Source: CAYRUP01 sp964578975
GTDB lineage: Bacteria; Pseudomonadota; Gammaproteobacteria; DSM-16500
Assembly: GCA_964578975.1 (NCBI GenBank)
Contig: CAZOFA010000042.1
Coordinates: forward strand, 1-19,664
Reading direction: 5' to 3'
Length of the DNA stretch: 19,664 nucleotides
The notes below the pieces were generated by a model. That model had not been told where the DNA came from. It was given only the letters and a program-made list of their open reading frames with translations, and did no database searches. The position numbers and the translations under genes were made by a program. The first letter of the stretch is position 1, and each line of letters starts with the position of its first letter. Below are positions 1 through 8,740 of the stretch, piece by piece.

Positions 1-31
1 CGGTCATTTAGAACCACAGAACCACCGATCG

Positions 32-62
32 CCCTGAGGAGCGCGAAGCGCGTCTCGAAGGG
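32..62. repeat. REP-like palindromic repeat at left edge
   Basis: A 31-base GC-rich imperfect hairpin in otherwise AT-rich DNA. Its reverse complement starts CCCTTCGAGACGCG and ends CTCAGGG. The stem pairs CCCT with AGGG, then GAG with CTC, then CGCG... with a TTC loop. The same 14-base start occurs twice in tandem at the right edge (19637-19664), in the opposite orientation. It lies in the leader before the peptide transporter gene. A dispersed repeat of this kind is the simplest reading, since only two loci are visible here. Confidence 0.6.
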
Positions 63-105
63 GAAGGGGAAGGGCAATAAAAAACTTTTACAGAGGTAAA
101 TTTTC

Positions 106-1566
106 ATGAATGCAACTAGGCGTCATCCCAAAGCGCTTCCCTATTTATTTTTAACAGAAATGTGGGAACGCTTAGGATTTTACATTGTTCAAGGCATGTT
201 GGTTTTGTATATGACCAAAGCCTATGGATTTTCAGATGATCAAAGTTATACGATTGCAGGTGTATTTACCTCACTTGCTTACATTGCACCGATGTTGGGT
301 GGCGTCATCGCCGATCGAATATTAGGATTCAAACTTTCCATTGTGTTTGGTGGAATTTTTTTGAGTGCGGGTTATGCGATATTGGCAACACCATTCCCAA
401 CTTTATTTTATGTTGGATTAGCCACCGTGATCGTCGGAAATGGGTTATTTAAACCGAATATTTCCAGTTTATTGGGCTTACTGTATCCGGTGGGCAATAC
501 AGCACGCGACACTGGTTTCACTATATTTTACATCGGCATTAACATTGGCGCGTTATTGTCAGGAGTATCCGGCACGATTCAACAATATTTTGGTTGGCAT
601 ATGGTTTTTCTGATCGCCAGCATGGGTTTATTGATTGGACTTTGTGTTTTTGCGGCTGGCATGAAATGGGGTGACATGCAATTTACTGTCGAAGGACGTC
701 ATGCCTTATTGAAACATCCTCTATTAAGCAGCACATTGATTTTTTTCTATTGTCTCCTCCTCATCGCAGCCTTAAGTTTCTTGTTGCATAGCAGCATTTT
801 AGGAAAATGGTTGTTGCCGATGGTCGGCATTTTGTTATTAATTTTTATGTTTGTGTTAGCTTTTCGCCAAGATCCGCTGCAGCGTAATCGATTAATCACT
901 TTAAATGTATTGATCATCAGTTCTGTGGTTTTTTGGGCGTTGTTCTGGCAAATATTTTTTTCCGTGAATTTATTTATTGATCGAATTATCAATAAACAGG
1001 TTTTTGGCATTGAGATTTCAACCACGTGGTTTTATACACTCGAAAGTGTTTTCATTGTCATACTGGGGCCATTCTTTGCCTGGTCATGGCAAACACTCAA
1101 TCGCAATGAAAAAAATCCGACGCCATTTGCTAAATTTATTTTAGCGATTTTTTCCATGGGTTTTGCTTTTTTGATTTTGATGCTCAGCACATTTTTCCCA
1201 GAAAAAAATCATTTGGTGAATCCGTTATGGGTCGTGTTTTCTTATCTTTTTATTACCATGGGTGATTTATTACTGTCTCCGATCGGGCTCGCAGCGGTTG
1301 TCATGCTATCGCCCGCGCGTTTGACTGGCATGATGATGGGAATTTGGTTTTCGGCACTTGGGTTTGGTGGCCAATTTGGTGGGCTGCTCGCAAAAATGTC
1401 CAGCATCCCTGAAAATGCAAAAGATGTGACGAATCAGTTACCGATTTATCGCGAGGCTTTTTTGAATTACGCGAGCATTGCCCTGGGCGTCGCTTTCTTT
1501 TTGTTTATACTGCAATTTTTCTTAAGAAAATTAAATGAACGTGCCGGGGTTATCCACAATTCATGA
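106..1566 (+). CDS. POT/PTR2-family proton-dependent oligopeptide transporter
   Basis: Inner-membrane major facilitator that should import di- and tripeptides with protons. The 486-residue length fits bacterial POT proteins (E. coli DtpA type). The POT signature ExxER is at residues 18-22 (EMWER), in the first helix. GGVIADRILG at 65-74 matches the second conserved block, GNGLFKPNIS at 111-120 with Lys116 the third, and FTIFYIGINIGALL at 138-151 the PTR2 signature. Hydrophobic segments run through the whole length, and a KLNERAGVIHNS-like basic tail closes it. AGAGG at 92-96 sits 9 nt before the ATG. The gene stands alone between a repeat and the KAP gene. Peptide import would suit an amino-acid-scavenging host-associated lifestyle, which is inference. 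Exact substrate range cannot be read from sequence. Confidence 0.93.
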   Translation: MNATRRHPKALPYLFLTEMWERLGFYIVQGMLVLYMTKAYGFSDDQSYTIAGVFTSLAYIAPMLGGVIADRILGFKLSIVFGGIFLSAGYAILATPFPTLFYVGLATVIVGNGLFKPNISSLLGLLYPVGNTARDTGFTIFYIGINIGALLSGVSGTIQQYFGWHMVFLIASMGLLIGLCVFAAGMKWGDMQFTVEGRHALLKHPLLSSTLIFFYCLLLIAALSFLLHSSILGKWLLPMVGILLLIFMFVLAFRQDPLQRNRLITLNVLIISSVVFWALFWQIFFSVNLFIDRIINKQVFGIEISTTWFYTLESVFIVILGPFFAWSWQTLNRNEKNPTPFAKFILAIFSMGFAFLILMLSTFFPEKNHLVNPLWVVFSYLFITMGDLLLSPIGLAAVVMLSPARLTGMMMGIWFSALGFGGQFGGLLAKMSSIPENAKDVTNQLPIYREAFLNYASIALGVAFFLFILQFFLRKLNERAGVIHNS

Positions 1567-1576
1567 TGCTAATTGC

Positions 1577-1585
1577 TGATATAAT
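1577..1585 (+). promoter_or_regulatory. Extended -10 promoter for the KAP gene
   Basis: TGATATAAT gives an extended -10 (TGnTATAAT) with a perfect TATAAT at 1580-1585. A start near 1592 would leave a leader of about 30 nt carrying AAGGAG at 1607-1612. No good -35 is visible, as is common for extended -10 promoters. It lies just after the transporter stop, so the KAP gene can be transcribed independently. Confidence 0.5.
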
Positions 1586-1621
1586 ATTATTGTGTCATTC
1601 AGTTCCAAGGAGTGAGCAATC

Positions 1622-3799
1622 GTGTTTGACGCGGATCGCCCTATTATCAGTATTGAACAGGATCGACTCGGTCGATCCGTTTTCGCGAAATATTTAGCGC
1701 GCTCGATTCTCGATCATAAAAATCCCGATAGTTTTGTCATTGGTTTGTTTGGTGGATGGGGTACCGGAAAAACATCCATCATCAATCTCACGCTAGAAGA
1801 ATTACGTTTTGCTGCAAGTAATATGCTTGATGCAGAGAAACCGATTATTTTAAATTTTAGTCCGTGGAGTTACTCCGGACAAGATCAGTTAATTTATAGT
1901 TTTTTTCGTCGACTCTCGTCCGAAATTCGTCGCTCAGAACATGTGGAGCACGCCGATAAAATTATTCATTTATTAGAATTATACGTTTCGTTTTTTACCC
2001 ATCAATCCATTCCAAAATCTTTACGCAAAAAACAGCACACCATTGCAAAATGGAAAAACTCAGAAACAACGCAGGATGAAGCGCATGGCTGGGAATCAGG
2101 GCGTGATTTGACGTTAGTGAAAATGGAATTGAATGAATTGCTGCGCCAACAAAATCATAAAATTATTATTTTCATCGATAACATTGCGCGCATTGAAGCC
2201 ACAGAAATGAAACAGATTTTCCAAATTGCAAAATCGATGGGTGATTATGCCAACACGATTTACGTGCTCGCCATGGATAAAGAACCTGTTATTCAAGCGA
2301 TGAATCGTCTTCATGGGAATGGTGGAATAGAATATCTGGATAAAATAGTGCAATTACCGTTTGATATTCCCGAGATTGCCAAACAAGATTTAGAAAATAT
2401 TTTGTTTGATCGACTTCTTCCTATCGTAAAAAATATTCCAGAGACGATGTGGGACAATGGTTACTGGGCTGATTTATATTATTCAACGATTAAATATTTT
2501 TTTAAAGATTGTCGCGACATAACATGTTTTGTCAACACATTAAGTTTTAGTTATTTTCGCGTAAAAGAATTAGTGAACCCCGTCGATTTCTTTGCCATCA
2601 CTGCACTTGCAGTATTTGCACCCGCGGTATTTTATGGAATTCGCGACAATAAAGATTTATTCAGTGATTTTGTCAGTAATGTATTTGAGGATGATCAAGA
2701 AAGATTGATCGAAGAAAAATTACGTTGCGATGAAATTCTCAATCGTTGTGAGACGCTTTCGTCTGATATTTTGCTCCCATTACTCATTCGATTATTTCCC
2801 CGGTTACGCACTGTTTATCAAACCAATTTAGCATTCTATCATTCTGAAGATCTTGCTCGACGTAATCGACGCATTTGTTCGTCGGATGTTTTTGATATTT
2901 ATTTTCGTTTGTCATTACCGAGTGGAGAGATGTCAAGCGCTGAGCTCAATGCCATTCTTTCTTTTGCGACGGATGAAGCGTTATTTGAAGAAGCGTTGTT
3001 ACGCTTAAATAAAGATGAACGCATCAAACAATTTTTGAATGTATTAGACAGTGATGCAGTCAACAAAATTAATCCTAAAAATATTGGCAATGTCATCAGC
3101 GCATTAGTGAGTAGCGCTGATCTTTTCCCTGAGGGCGAAAATAATTTTTTAAATTTTAGTATGCCGATGCGCATCCACCGAATTTTGCATCAATTGTTTA
3201 GACGAATCGAAACCGCAGAAGAACGCTTTGAAATTTTTCGCGCAGCCATCAAAAAAACCACGATGAGTTTATATATTTTTATTCACGAGCTCATTGTGCA
3301 AAATGAAGAGCAAAAAGAAGCAGAAGATACGTTAGTGCCACTTGAACAACGCGATTTTACGCCGGATCAATTAGAAAAATTACAAAAATTAACGGTCGAA
3401 AAAATTAGATATTGGGCTGAAATCGGCCGTCTAGCCGAACATCCGAAATTGATCGATATTCTTTACGCTTGGAAGGCCTGGGGTGATGCAGACGAGTGCG
3501 GACGTTTTGTCGGTAACATGGTACAAGAAGATCAAGGATTAATTGCTTTTTTGACCCGCGCTTTGCAAAAACCCATCGAACAAGCGATGACAAAATTAAC
3601 TAAAAATCCCGAATGGGAAAACTCATTGCGCACGATTGAAGATTTTATTTCAATTAATATTTTAAAACCGCATGCGGTGATGGTGTTTGAAGATGCAGCA
3701 TTTGAAAAATTACGCGAGACAGAACAGTTGGCCATTTTAATTTTTCTGGATTTGACACACGCTGAGACGACTAAAACCATTCCGAAGACGAGTGTGTAA
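1622..3799 (+). CDS. KAP-family P-loop NTPase with atypical Walker B
   Basis: A 725-residue STAND/KAP NTPase. Walker A is GGWGTGKT at residues 44-51. The KAP motif FSPWSYSGQ follows at 79-87. A strand ending IIIFIDNIAR (181-190) sits where family members normally read IDDLDR: Asp186 and Arg190 remain, but the second Asp is Asn187 and the third is Ala189. YVLAMDKEPV (214-223) and YLDKIVQLPF (238-247) are further KAP blocks. About 450 helical residues without a named domain follow. I see no convincing paired transmembrane helices in the NTPase domain, unlike eukaryotic KAP proteins, so it is probably cytosolic. The start is GTG at 1622, 9 nt after AAGGAG. Some KAP proteins (F-plasmid PifA) exclude phage. 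No defence partner is present here, so the role is unknown. Confidence 0.85.
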   Translation: MFDADRPIISIEQDRLGRSVFAKYLARSILDHKNPDSFVIGLFGGWGTGKTSIINLTLEELRFAASNMLDAEKPIILNFSPWSYSGQDQLIYSFFRRLSSEIRRSEHVEHADKIIHLLELYVSFFTHQSIPKSLRKKQHTIAKWKNSETTQDEAHGWESGRDLTLVKMELNELLRQQNHKIIIFIDNIARIEATEMKQIFQIAKSMGDYANTIYVLAMDKEPVIQAMNRLHGNGGIEYLDKIVQLPFDIPEIAKQDLENILFDRLLPIVKNIPETMWDNGYWADLYYSTIKYFFKDCRDITCFVNTLSFSYFRVKELVNPVDFFAITALAVFAPAVFYGIRDNKDLFSDFVSNVFEDDQERLIEEKLRCDEILNRCETLSSDILLPLLIRLFPRLRTVYQTNLAFYHSEDLARRNRRICSSDVFDIYFRLSLPSGEMSSAELNAILSFATDEALFEEALLRLNKDERIKQFLNVLDSDAVNKINPKNIGNVISALVSSADLFPEGENNFLNFSMPMRIHRILHQLFRRIETAEERFEIFRAAIKKTTMSLYIFIHELIVQNEEQKEAEDTLVPLEQRDFTPDQLEKLQKLTVEKIRYWAEIGRLAEHPKLIDILYAWKAWGDADECGRFVGNMVQEDQGLIAFLTRALQKPIEQAMTKLTKNPEWENSLRTIEDFISINILKPHAVMVFEDAAFEKLRETEQLAILIFLDLTHAETTKTIPKTSV

Positions 3800-3862
3800 C
3801 CGTGCCATTCTTGCATGTGACGATCAAAAGGACGATTTAAAATTCAGTATATTACACACTCG
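3789..3862. repeat. Inverted repeat at the two convergent gene ends
   Basis: The last codons and stop of the KAP gene, CGAGTGTGTAA (3789-3799), are repeated exactly inverted at 3852-3862, where they are the last codons and stop of the opposing TpsB gene. The 11-bp arms are 52 nt apart. No U-tract follows either arm. It might form a weak bidirectional hairpin, but chance similarity of two valine-ending tails is possible. Confidence 0.35.
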
Positions 3863-5600
3863 CCACAATACTAAAAAACACACGCGGCAATCGACCTTTC
3901 CCCACAACTTCTTCCGCACTCACGACTTTAGTGAGCGGTTGTGCAATCATGAGATTTCCATTCAAATACTTGTTTAAGGTAAAACGCGTACCTGCGCCAA
4001 TTGAAGTAATACTTTGTTTTTGACTAATACCAATCACATTTTTTATATTCCAGATCACGCCAGCGTCATAAAAAACGTAAGGATCGATTGTGTTTAATAA
4101 GAAATATCCGGGTGCGTAATGGCTGCGTAATTCAATCGTACCGCCCATACCGCGATCACCAATGATTTCTGCAGGATCATAGCCGCGACCCATTTGACTA
4201 CCACCAAAGGTAAATTGTTCTGATGCCAGTAATGGACTAAAACTGTATTGTCCATTTGCCGCTAAGAAAACAGAATAGCGACTGAGGAATGGTTGTGAGT
4301 GAATGGCTTGCAGAATGAATCTTGTGTAAATACCGTCTGCACCAAAGCGAGAAGTCGTTGTTGAGTTAGGATTGTTGGATGCGCCTAAAATGTTTAACCC
4401 TTTTTCGATATGAGCGCCAATCAAATTCCCGCCATTAAATCGATCGGCAAAATCGTAAGTCGCACCTATTTTTATTGGACGAAGGTGATCGTTATACAAT
4501 GTCGTAGAAAAGGATGACACTTCGCTGTCGAGATAATTAAATCCAGCATCGAATGTTAAATTGCTCGCACGTGAACGAAGGTAGGGATATTCAACGAGGA
4601 AATAATAAGTGGTTGCAACACCATTCACATCGAGCGGCGCAAGTTCTAAACCGGGTTGGGTTTTCGAATCATTTTTACCAACCGTCATATGCAAACCATC
4701 GGAACCCGCAAAAGCGCGATAAGAGATATCATAAAATTTTAATTCTTTAGGGCGCGTGGTTGTTAAATAAGTCGCGGAGGTTGAATCGCCTGGCAAAAAA
4801 ATTGAATTCAGTGATGCGCTCAACGTATCTTGATGAGGACCGATATAACGCGTGCCGTAATTGTCAAACGAAAAATAGCCGGACAGCGTTTGTTGTTCTG
4901 CAGAAAGATTTAAATCAGAGGCACCTGTTTCTGCTTTTGAGGGCTCAAGTACTGCTTTCACGACTAAGCCAGGAATTTCGTTGGCCAAACGTAAATAATG
5001 TTCCATCGTTTTTAATTGCAATGGCCGTGAATGCGCTATTTTGTCGCCATAGGCTTGAACGAGTTTTCTGGAACCTTTAGGCACACCAATGACATGCACT
5101 TGATCGATATAACCTTCGAGAATGCGCACCCGCACCACCCCATTATCAACGTGTTGGGGCACTAAAACCGCACGCGATAAAATATACCCGTTATTGCGAT
5201 AAAAATTTGTGATGTCTTGTACGATGTTTTGTAACTCGGCCACTGAAATTTCTGTATTCAGCTTATTTTTATAAAGCGCCTCAATTTGTTGATTCGAGTA
5301 AACGTGATTCCCTTCTAAAATAATTTTATGCAGGACGAATTTTATTCGTGTGGCTTCGGGACCTAGAGACGAAGGTTCTTCTTGTGGTGCTTTAACGGAT
5401 GGTCGCGCACGGGGAGTTTTCGGTTCTTCGCTCATCAATGTTTTACTCAAAACACCCGGCTGCGTGCTCCCAGGCAGAGCATTTTTTATGACGACAGCAG
5501 GGGGTGCTGCATAAGTTTCAAAAGTGATGCTGAATGTGATAATAACAATGAATAAATTGGAGAGGAGTTTTTTGAAATTTTTAGTTTTCATGCCTTCCAT
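3852..5600 (-). CDS. TpsB/ShlB/FhaC-family outer-membrane transporter
   Basis: Outer-membrane beta-barrel partner of a two-partner secretion system; such proteins export large TpsA adhesins or haemolysins. Order: signal peptide (about 4-31, cleavage after ETYA), a Pro-rich linker (about 32-84), POTRA-2 type domain (about 86-162, ending in RVRILEGYI), second POTRA-like part with RLANEIPG and GASDLNL (about 163-232), then a 16-strand-type barrel (about 238-582). GRGYDPAEIIGDRG at 471-484 is the family's VRGY-like loop motif. The length of 582 is normal. Start choice is unsure: ATG at 5600 has no clear Shine-Dalgarno, and ATG at 5591 gives the better signal peptide (MKTKNFKK). The last residue is Val, not the Phe typical of barrel proteins. 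No TpsA gene is adjacent; instead the cyclase gene diverges from it. Confidence 0.88.
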   Translation of the reverse strand: MEGMKTKNFKKLLSNLFIVIITFSITFETYAAPPAVVIKNALPGSTQPGVLSKTLMSEEPKTPRARPSVKAPQEEPSSLGPEATRIKFVLHKIILEGNHVYSNQQIEALYKNKLNTEISVAELQNIVQDITNFYRNNGYILSRAVLVPQHVDNGVVRVRILEGYIDQVHVIGVPKGSRKLVQAYGDKIAHSRPLQLKTMEHYLRLANEIPGLVVKAVLEPSKAETGASDLNLSAEQQTLSGYFSFDNYGTRYIGPHQDTLSASLNSIFLPGDSTSATYLTTTRPKELKFYDISYRAFAGSDGLHMTVGKNDSKTQPGLELAPLDVNGVATTYYFLVEYPYLRSRASNLTFDAGFNYLDSEVSSFSTTLYNDHLRPIKIGATYDFADRFNGGNLIGAHIEKGLNILGASNNPNSTTTSRFGADGIYTRFILQAIHSQPFLSRYSVFLAANGQYSFSPLLASEQFTFGGSQMGRGYDPAEIIGDRGMGGTIELRSHYAPGYFLLNTIDPYVFYDAGVIWNIKNVIGISQKQSITSIGAGTRFTLNKYLNGNLMIAQPLTKVVSAEEVVGKGRLPRVFFSIVASV

Positions 5601-5646
5601 AGCGATGAGCCCAAGTTATCAGTTAGTTAACCGAATTACCTCGAAT

Positions 5647-5652
5647 ATTATA
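5647..5652 (-). promoter_or_regulatory. Candidate -10 for the TpsB gene
   Basis: On the minus strand this reads TATAAT, about 45-50 nt upstream of the TpsB start, inside the 149-nt divergent region shared with the cyclase gene. No convincing -35 hexamer lies 16-18 nt further upstream, which suggests weak or activator-dependent expression. On the plus strand, TGCTAAACT (5711-5719) is a possible extended -10 for the cyclase gene. Confidence 0.3.
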
Positions 5653-5749
5653 ACTAGATCGTTCTGAAGAAGCCACATTAAATATCATCGTATATATTCA
5701 GCTCACCCAATGCTAAACTGAAGTATCGCCCCCATTTCAAGGAAGGTAA

Positions 5750-7951
5750 ATGAGTAAGCGTATTGCGTTTATTGCGGGCTTTCTCCTGCTAATTTTTGCA
5801 TTATGGCTGCAAACCACCACGATGCCATCCGTTTCCCATTTTATTGATCGTTTACAAGATCTCGGTTATGACATCCAATTGCGCGCGAAATTATTCACCC
5901 AGGAAAACCAAAAACAAACGTCGATTGCAATCATTGATATTGATGATCGGAGCCTAAGTGCGGAAGGACGCTGGCCTTGGTCGCGGGAAAAAATTGCGAA
6001 TTTAGTGAGGTATTTAAAAGAACATGGCGCTGTGGTGATTGCATTTGATGTTATTTTTCCGGAAGCGCAAACCAATATTATCACGGACGTGTCGACTAAA
6101 TTAGTGCAAGAAAAATTGATGATACCCTCATTTGATGCGGCACTTAAAAAAATCACTCCTTTTTTTGATCGCGATGATCAATTCGCTAAAAGTCTTGCAC
6201 AAACGGATTCGGTGTTAGGAATTAGTTTTACACCCAGAGATCAAGCAGTTGGCGTTTTAGGCGCGCCCCTGATGGTGCTAAAAACGCCGCAAGAAAAAAA
6301 ATTAGGTTTCATTGATGCAAATGGGGTGATTGGCAATATTCCGATTTTACAAGCTGCAGCAAAAGGCGCTGGTTTTGTGAATGTGATGCCCGATGAGGAT
6401 GGCGTCATTCGTCGTGTACCAATTCTCATTCGTTATCAAGATAGATTATATCCTTCACTTGCCTTAGAGGCGGTACGCTTATTTTGGTTGAGTAACATTC
6501 GTATTATCACAGCACAATACAATGATGAAATACGTGTTGAAAGCGTGCAATTAGGTGATAGCAATATTCCAACCGATGAAAAAGCACAAGTGCTGATCCC
6601 CTTTTATGGAAAAAGTTTTACTTTCCCCTACTTTTCCGCAACCGATGTGTTACACAATAAAGTGGCGCATAATGCGTTTGAAGGAAAAATTATTTTTATT
6701 GGCACATCGGCCACCGGTCTTGGCGATTTGAAAGCGACTGCCATACAAAGTATTTATCCAGGCGTGGAAATTCAAGCGAGTATTGCACAAGGCGTCATCA
6801 ACAAACATTTTTCACGTAAGCCAGCGTGGGCATTAGGTGCTGAAGTATTTTTGACAGTATGTTGTGGCCTCATTTTTATTTTTCTTTTCCCCTATCTTGG
6901 ACCGCGTGTTTTAACACTCTTGATTTTATGCCTCCCCGTTTTTTTTATTTTTTTGAATGTACTGATATGGAGAAAAACTGGATTAATTATTTCGATTTTC
7001 ATTCCTATTTCATTTTCAATTATTCTGGCGGTTTTAAACATCGTTTTTGGTTATTTATTTGAAACGAGAAAACGCGAACATTTAAAAGAAATGTTTGGCC
7101 AGTATGTGCCGGCAAAACATATTGATGAAATGTTAACAGCGACGGGCGGCTATGCGTTGTATGGAGAAGATCGTGAAATGACCGTGTTATTTGCTGATAT
7201 CAGAAATTTCACCACCATTTCTGAGCCATTATCCGCTAAACAATTGAAAGAAATGTTAAATGAATTTTTTACCCCGATGACGGAAATTATTTTTAAATAT
7301 AATGGCACGATTGATAAATATGTCGGTGATATGATCATGGCTTTTTGGGGTGCGCCGCTCAAAGATAAACGTCATCAACAACACGCTATCAATGCCGCGC
7401 TTGAAATGCAAAATGCGGTTGAAAAATTAAAACCGATTTTTAAAGAAAAAAATTGGGATGAAGTAAATATCGGAATCGGTCTGAATACAGGCGAGATGAG
7501 CGTGGGTGACATGGGTTCGAAATTTCGGCGTAATTACACCGTATTAGGCGATGCAGTGAATTTAGGTTCGCGCATTGAAAGTTTAACAAAATATTATGGT
7601 GTCAAAATTATGGTGGCGGAAAATACGCAAGCGAATCAAACGCTTTTTATTTTTCGTAAAGTGGATCGCGTGCGGGTGAAGGGTAAGAAAAAAGGAATTG
7701 AATTGTATGAGGTGTTGGGGCGTATCAAAGCATTAACACCGGAATTGAAACAAGAATTGGATCGATATCATGCGGCATTAGAAAATTATTTTAATCGACA
7801 GTTTGAAAAAGCGCGTGCGGTTTTTAAAGAATTAAATGCAGAACGGCCAGAGGTAAAATTATATTCGCTTTATTTAGAGCGTAGTGAAGAATTTATAAAG
7901 ACGCCACCAGGCGACGATTGGGATGGGATTTATACGCATGCGGCAAAGTGA
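5750..7951 (+). CDS. CHASE2-domain class III adenylate cyclase
   Basis: Membrane receptor cyclase that should make cAMP in the cytoplasm in response to a periplasmic cue. Order: N-terminal helix (about 5-21), periplasmic CHASE2 domain (about 30-350, with IIDIDDRSL and GRWPWSR early and IIFIGTSATGL late), three helices (about 361-433), a cyclase domain (about 470-655), and an Ala/Glu-rich helical tail resembling a TPR-like end. Catalytic residues look complete: metal-binding Asp483 (FADIRNFT) and Asp527 (KYVGDMIM), purine-selecting Lys523 and Thr597 (RRNYTVLGD), transition-state Asn604 and Arg608 (VNLGSR). The Lys/Thr pair is the class IIIb pattern and favours ATP over GTP. AAGGAAGG lies at 5739-5746 before the ATG. 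It is flanked by an outer-membrane transporter and a FecR-type protein, both divergent or convergent. Confidence 0.92.
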   Translation: MSKRIAFIAGFLLLIFALWLQTTTMPSVSHFIDRLQDLGYDIQLRAKLFTQENQKQTSIAIIDIDDRSLSAEGRWPWSREKIANLVRYLKEHGAVVIAFDVIFPEAQTNIITDVSTKLVQEKLMIPSFDAALKKITPFFDRDDQFAKSLAQTDSVLGISFTPRDQAVGVLGAPLMVLKTPQEKKLGFIDANGVIGNIPILQAAAKGAGFVNVMPDEDGVIRRVPILIRYQDRLYPSLALEAVRLFWLSNIRIITAQYNDEIRVESVQLGDSNIPTDEKAQVLIPFYGKSFTFPYFSATDVLHNKVAHNAFEGKIIFIGTSATGLGDLKATAIQSIYPGVEIQASIAQGVINKHFSRKPAWALGAEVFLTVCCGLIFIFLFPYLGPRVLTLLILCLPVFFIFLNVLIWRKTGLIISIFIPISFSIILAVLNIVFGYLFETRKREHLKEMFGQYVPAKHIDEMLTATGGYALYGEDREMTVLFADIRNFTTISEPLSAKQLKEMLNEFFTPMTEIIFKYNGTIDKYVGDMIMAFWGAPLKDKRHQQHAINAALEMQNAVEKLKPIFKEKNWDEVNIGIGLNTGEMSVGDMGSKFRRNYTVLGDAVNLGSRIESLTKYYGVKIMVAENTQANQTLFIFRKVDRVRVKGKKKGIELYEVLGRIKALTPELKQELDRYHAALENYFNRQFEKARAVFKELNAERPEVKLYSLYLERSEEFIKTPPGDDWDGIYTHAAK

Positions 7952-7952
7952 G

Positions 7953-7988
7953 TCAAAAAACGCAAGCGGGCGCGGGCACGCTTGCGTT
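7953..7988 (-). terminator. Intrinsic terminator between cyclase and FecR-like gene
   Basis: A perfect 10-bp stem, AACGCAAGCG (7959-7968) with CGCTTGCGTT (7979-7988), has a 10-nt GC-rich loop. On the minus strand it is followed at once by TTTTTT, the classic Rho-independent form, so it chiefly ends the fecR-like transcript. It lies 3 nt past the convergent cyclase stop and may also slow polymerase from that side. Confidence 0.85.
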
Positions 7989-7993
7989 CACGA

Positions 7994-8707
7994 TTAATTG
8001 ATACAAAATCCAGAGACTTTTTTGGGCGCGCTGAAGCCGTTTGAGGATTTTGGACTGAAGCTGCTGCTTCCAGCGCCTGTGTTTGAAATGGCAGGTTGTG
8101 TTTTAAACTCAGGGAATGAGGTCGTGCTTAATTTGGGTGGTGTCGTGAGATTAGTGATGGCCGCATAGACTCGGTTGATGGAAGCATCCAGTTCGAGTTT
8201 GCCGGCGGGATTCAGCACAAATAGTTTTCCCTTACTGAGTTTGATGCGTAATCCTGTTTTGCCTGAGAAAAAAATATCATACTCGGTTCCGCGTACACCG
8301 ATGGTCGCAACCGGCGTGTTGACTTGATAACTATCTGGCTTACTTTTAGAAATAAGTCCTGTGATGGTACGAAATCCACCTTTTGCTACGCTGGCGACAT
8401 ATGCATCGTTATCTGGCGAGTCAGGATGAAATTGATAGTGATCCACTTTAAATACCGTATCACTCCGTAATGCAACTACGCTATTGTCAGTAAATACGAT
8501 TTGTCCGCCACTGGAAGCGCCTGTTGTAATGGTGTCTTGTTCAAAAATTGGCGAACGTCTTTGTAATTCACGTGATTTTTGATCAGATGAAACGGCTTTG
8601 ACCGATCCGCTGACCCACACCATTTGTCCAATTTGGGTGGCGGCGAAGGCCGATGTATTGAAAAGGATAAAAATTAAAATCAACAATGAAGAGATTTTGA
8701 GTGTCAT
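7994..8707 (-). CDS. Secreted FecR-domain protein
   Basis: A 237-residue periplasmic or surface protein. It has a clear signal peptide (residues 1-22, cleavage after TSAFA) and one FecR domain: GQMVWVSGSV at about 27-36, TTGASSGGQIVFTDNSVVALR at about 60-80, then the diagnostic TPVATIGVRGTEYDIF at about 130-145. The classical FecR sigma-regulator architecture has a cytoplasmic N-terminus and one membrane helix. This protein has neither, so it is not a FecI-type anti-sigma factor. The tail is Ser-rich and low in complexity and ends GFCIN, with a single late Cys. It converges on the CHASE2 cyclase, an association I know from other proteobacteria, and may be a ligand or accessory of that receptor (inference). 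No strong Shine-Dalgarno is visible. Confidence 0.82.
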   Translation of the reverse strand: MTLKISSLLILIFILFNTSAFAATQIGQMVWVSGSVKAVSSDQKSRELQRRSPIFEQDTITTGASSGGQIVFTDNSVVALRSDTVFKVDHYQFHPDSPDNDAYVASVAKGGFRTITGLISKSKPDSYQVNTPVATIGVRGTEYDIFFSGKTGLRIKLSKGKLFVLNPAGKLELDASINRVYAAITNLTTPPKLSTTSFPEFKTQPAISNTGAGSSSFSPKSSNGFSAPKKVSGFCIN

Positions 8708-8740
8708 GATCAGAGTTCACTTTATCAATTGATTAATTTA

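Noticed and set aside
1622..3799. KAP gene as part of a phage-defence island
   Set aside because: Its neighbours are a peptide transporter and an envelope module; no recognised defence partner, integrase or tRNA is present.
4760..5080. 106-codon open frame antisense to the TpsB gene
   Set aside because: The opposite strand encodes POTRA and barrel motifs; no start signal on this strand.
7994..8707. FecR-like protein as an anti-sigma regulator of iron uptake
   Set aside because: It has a signal peptide, no cytoplasmic anti-sigma part or internal membrane helix, and no FecI or TonB receptor gene is close.
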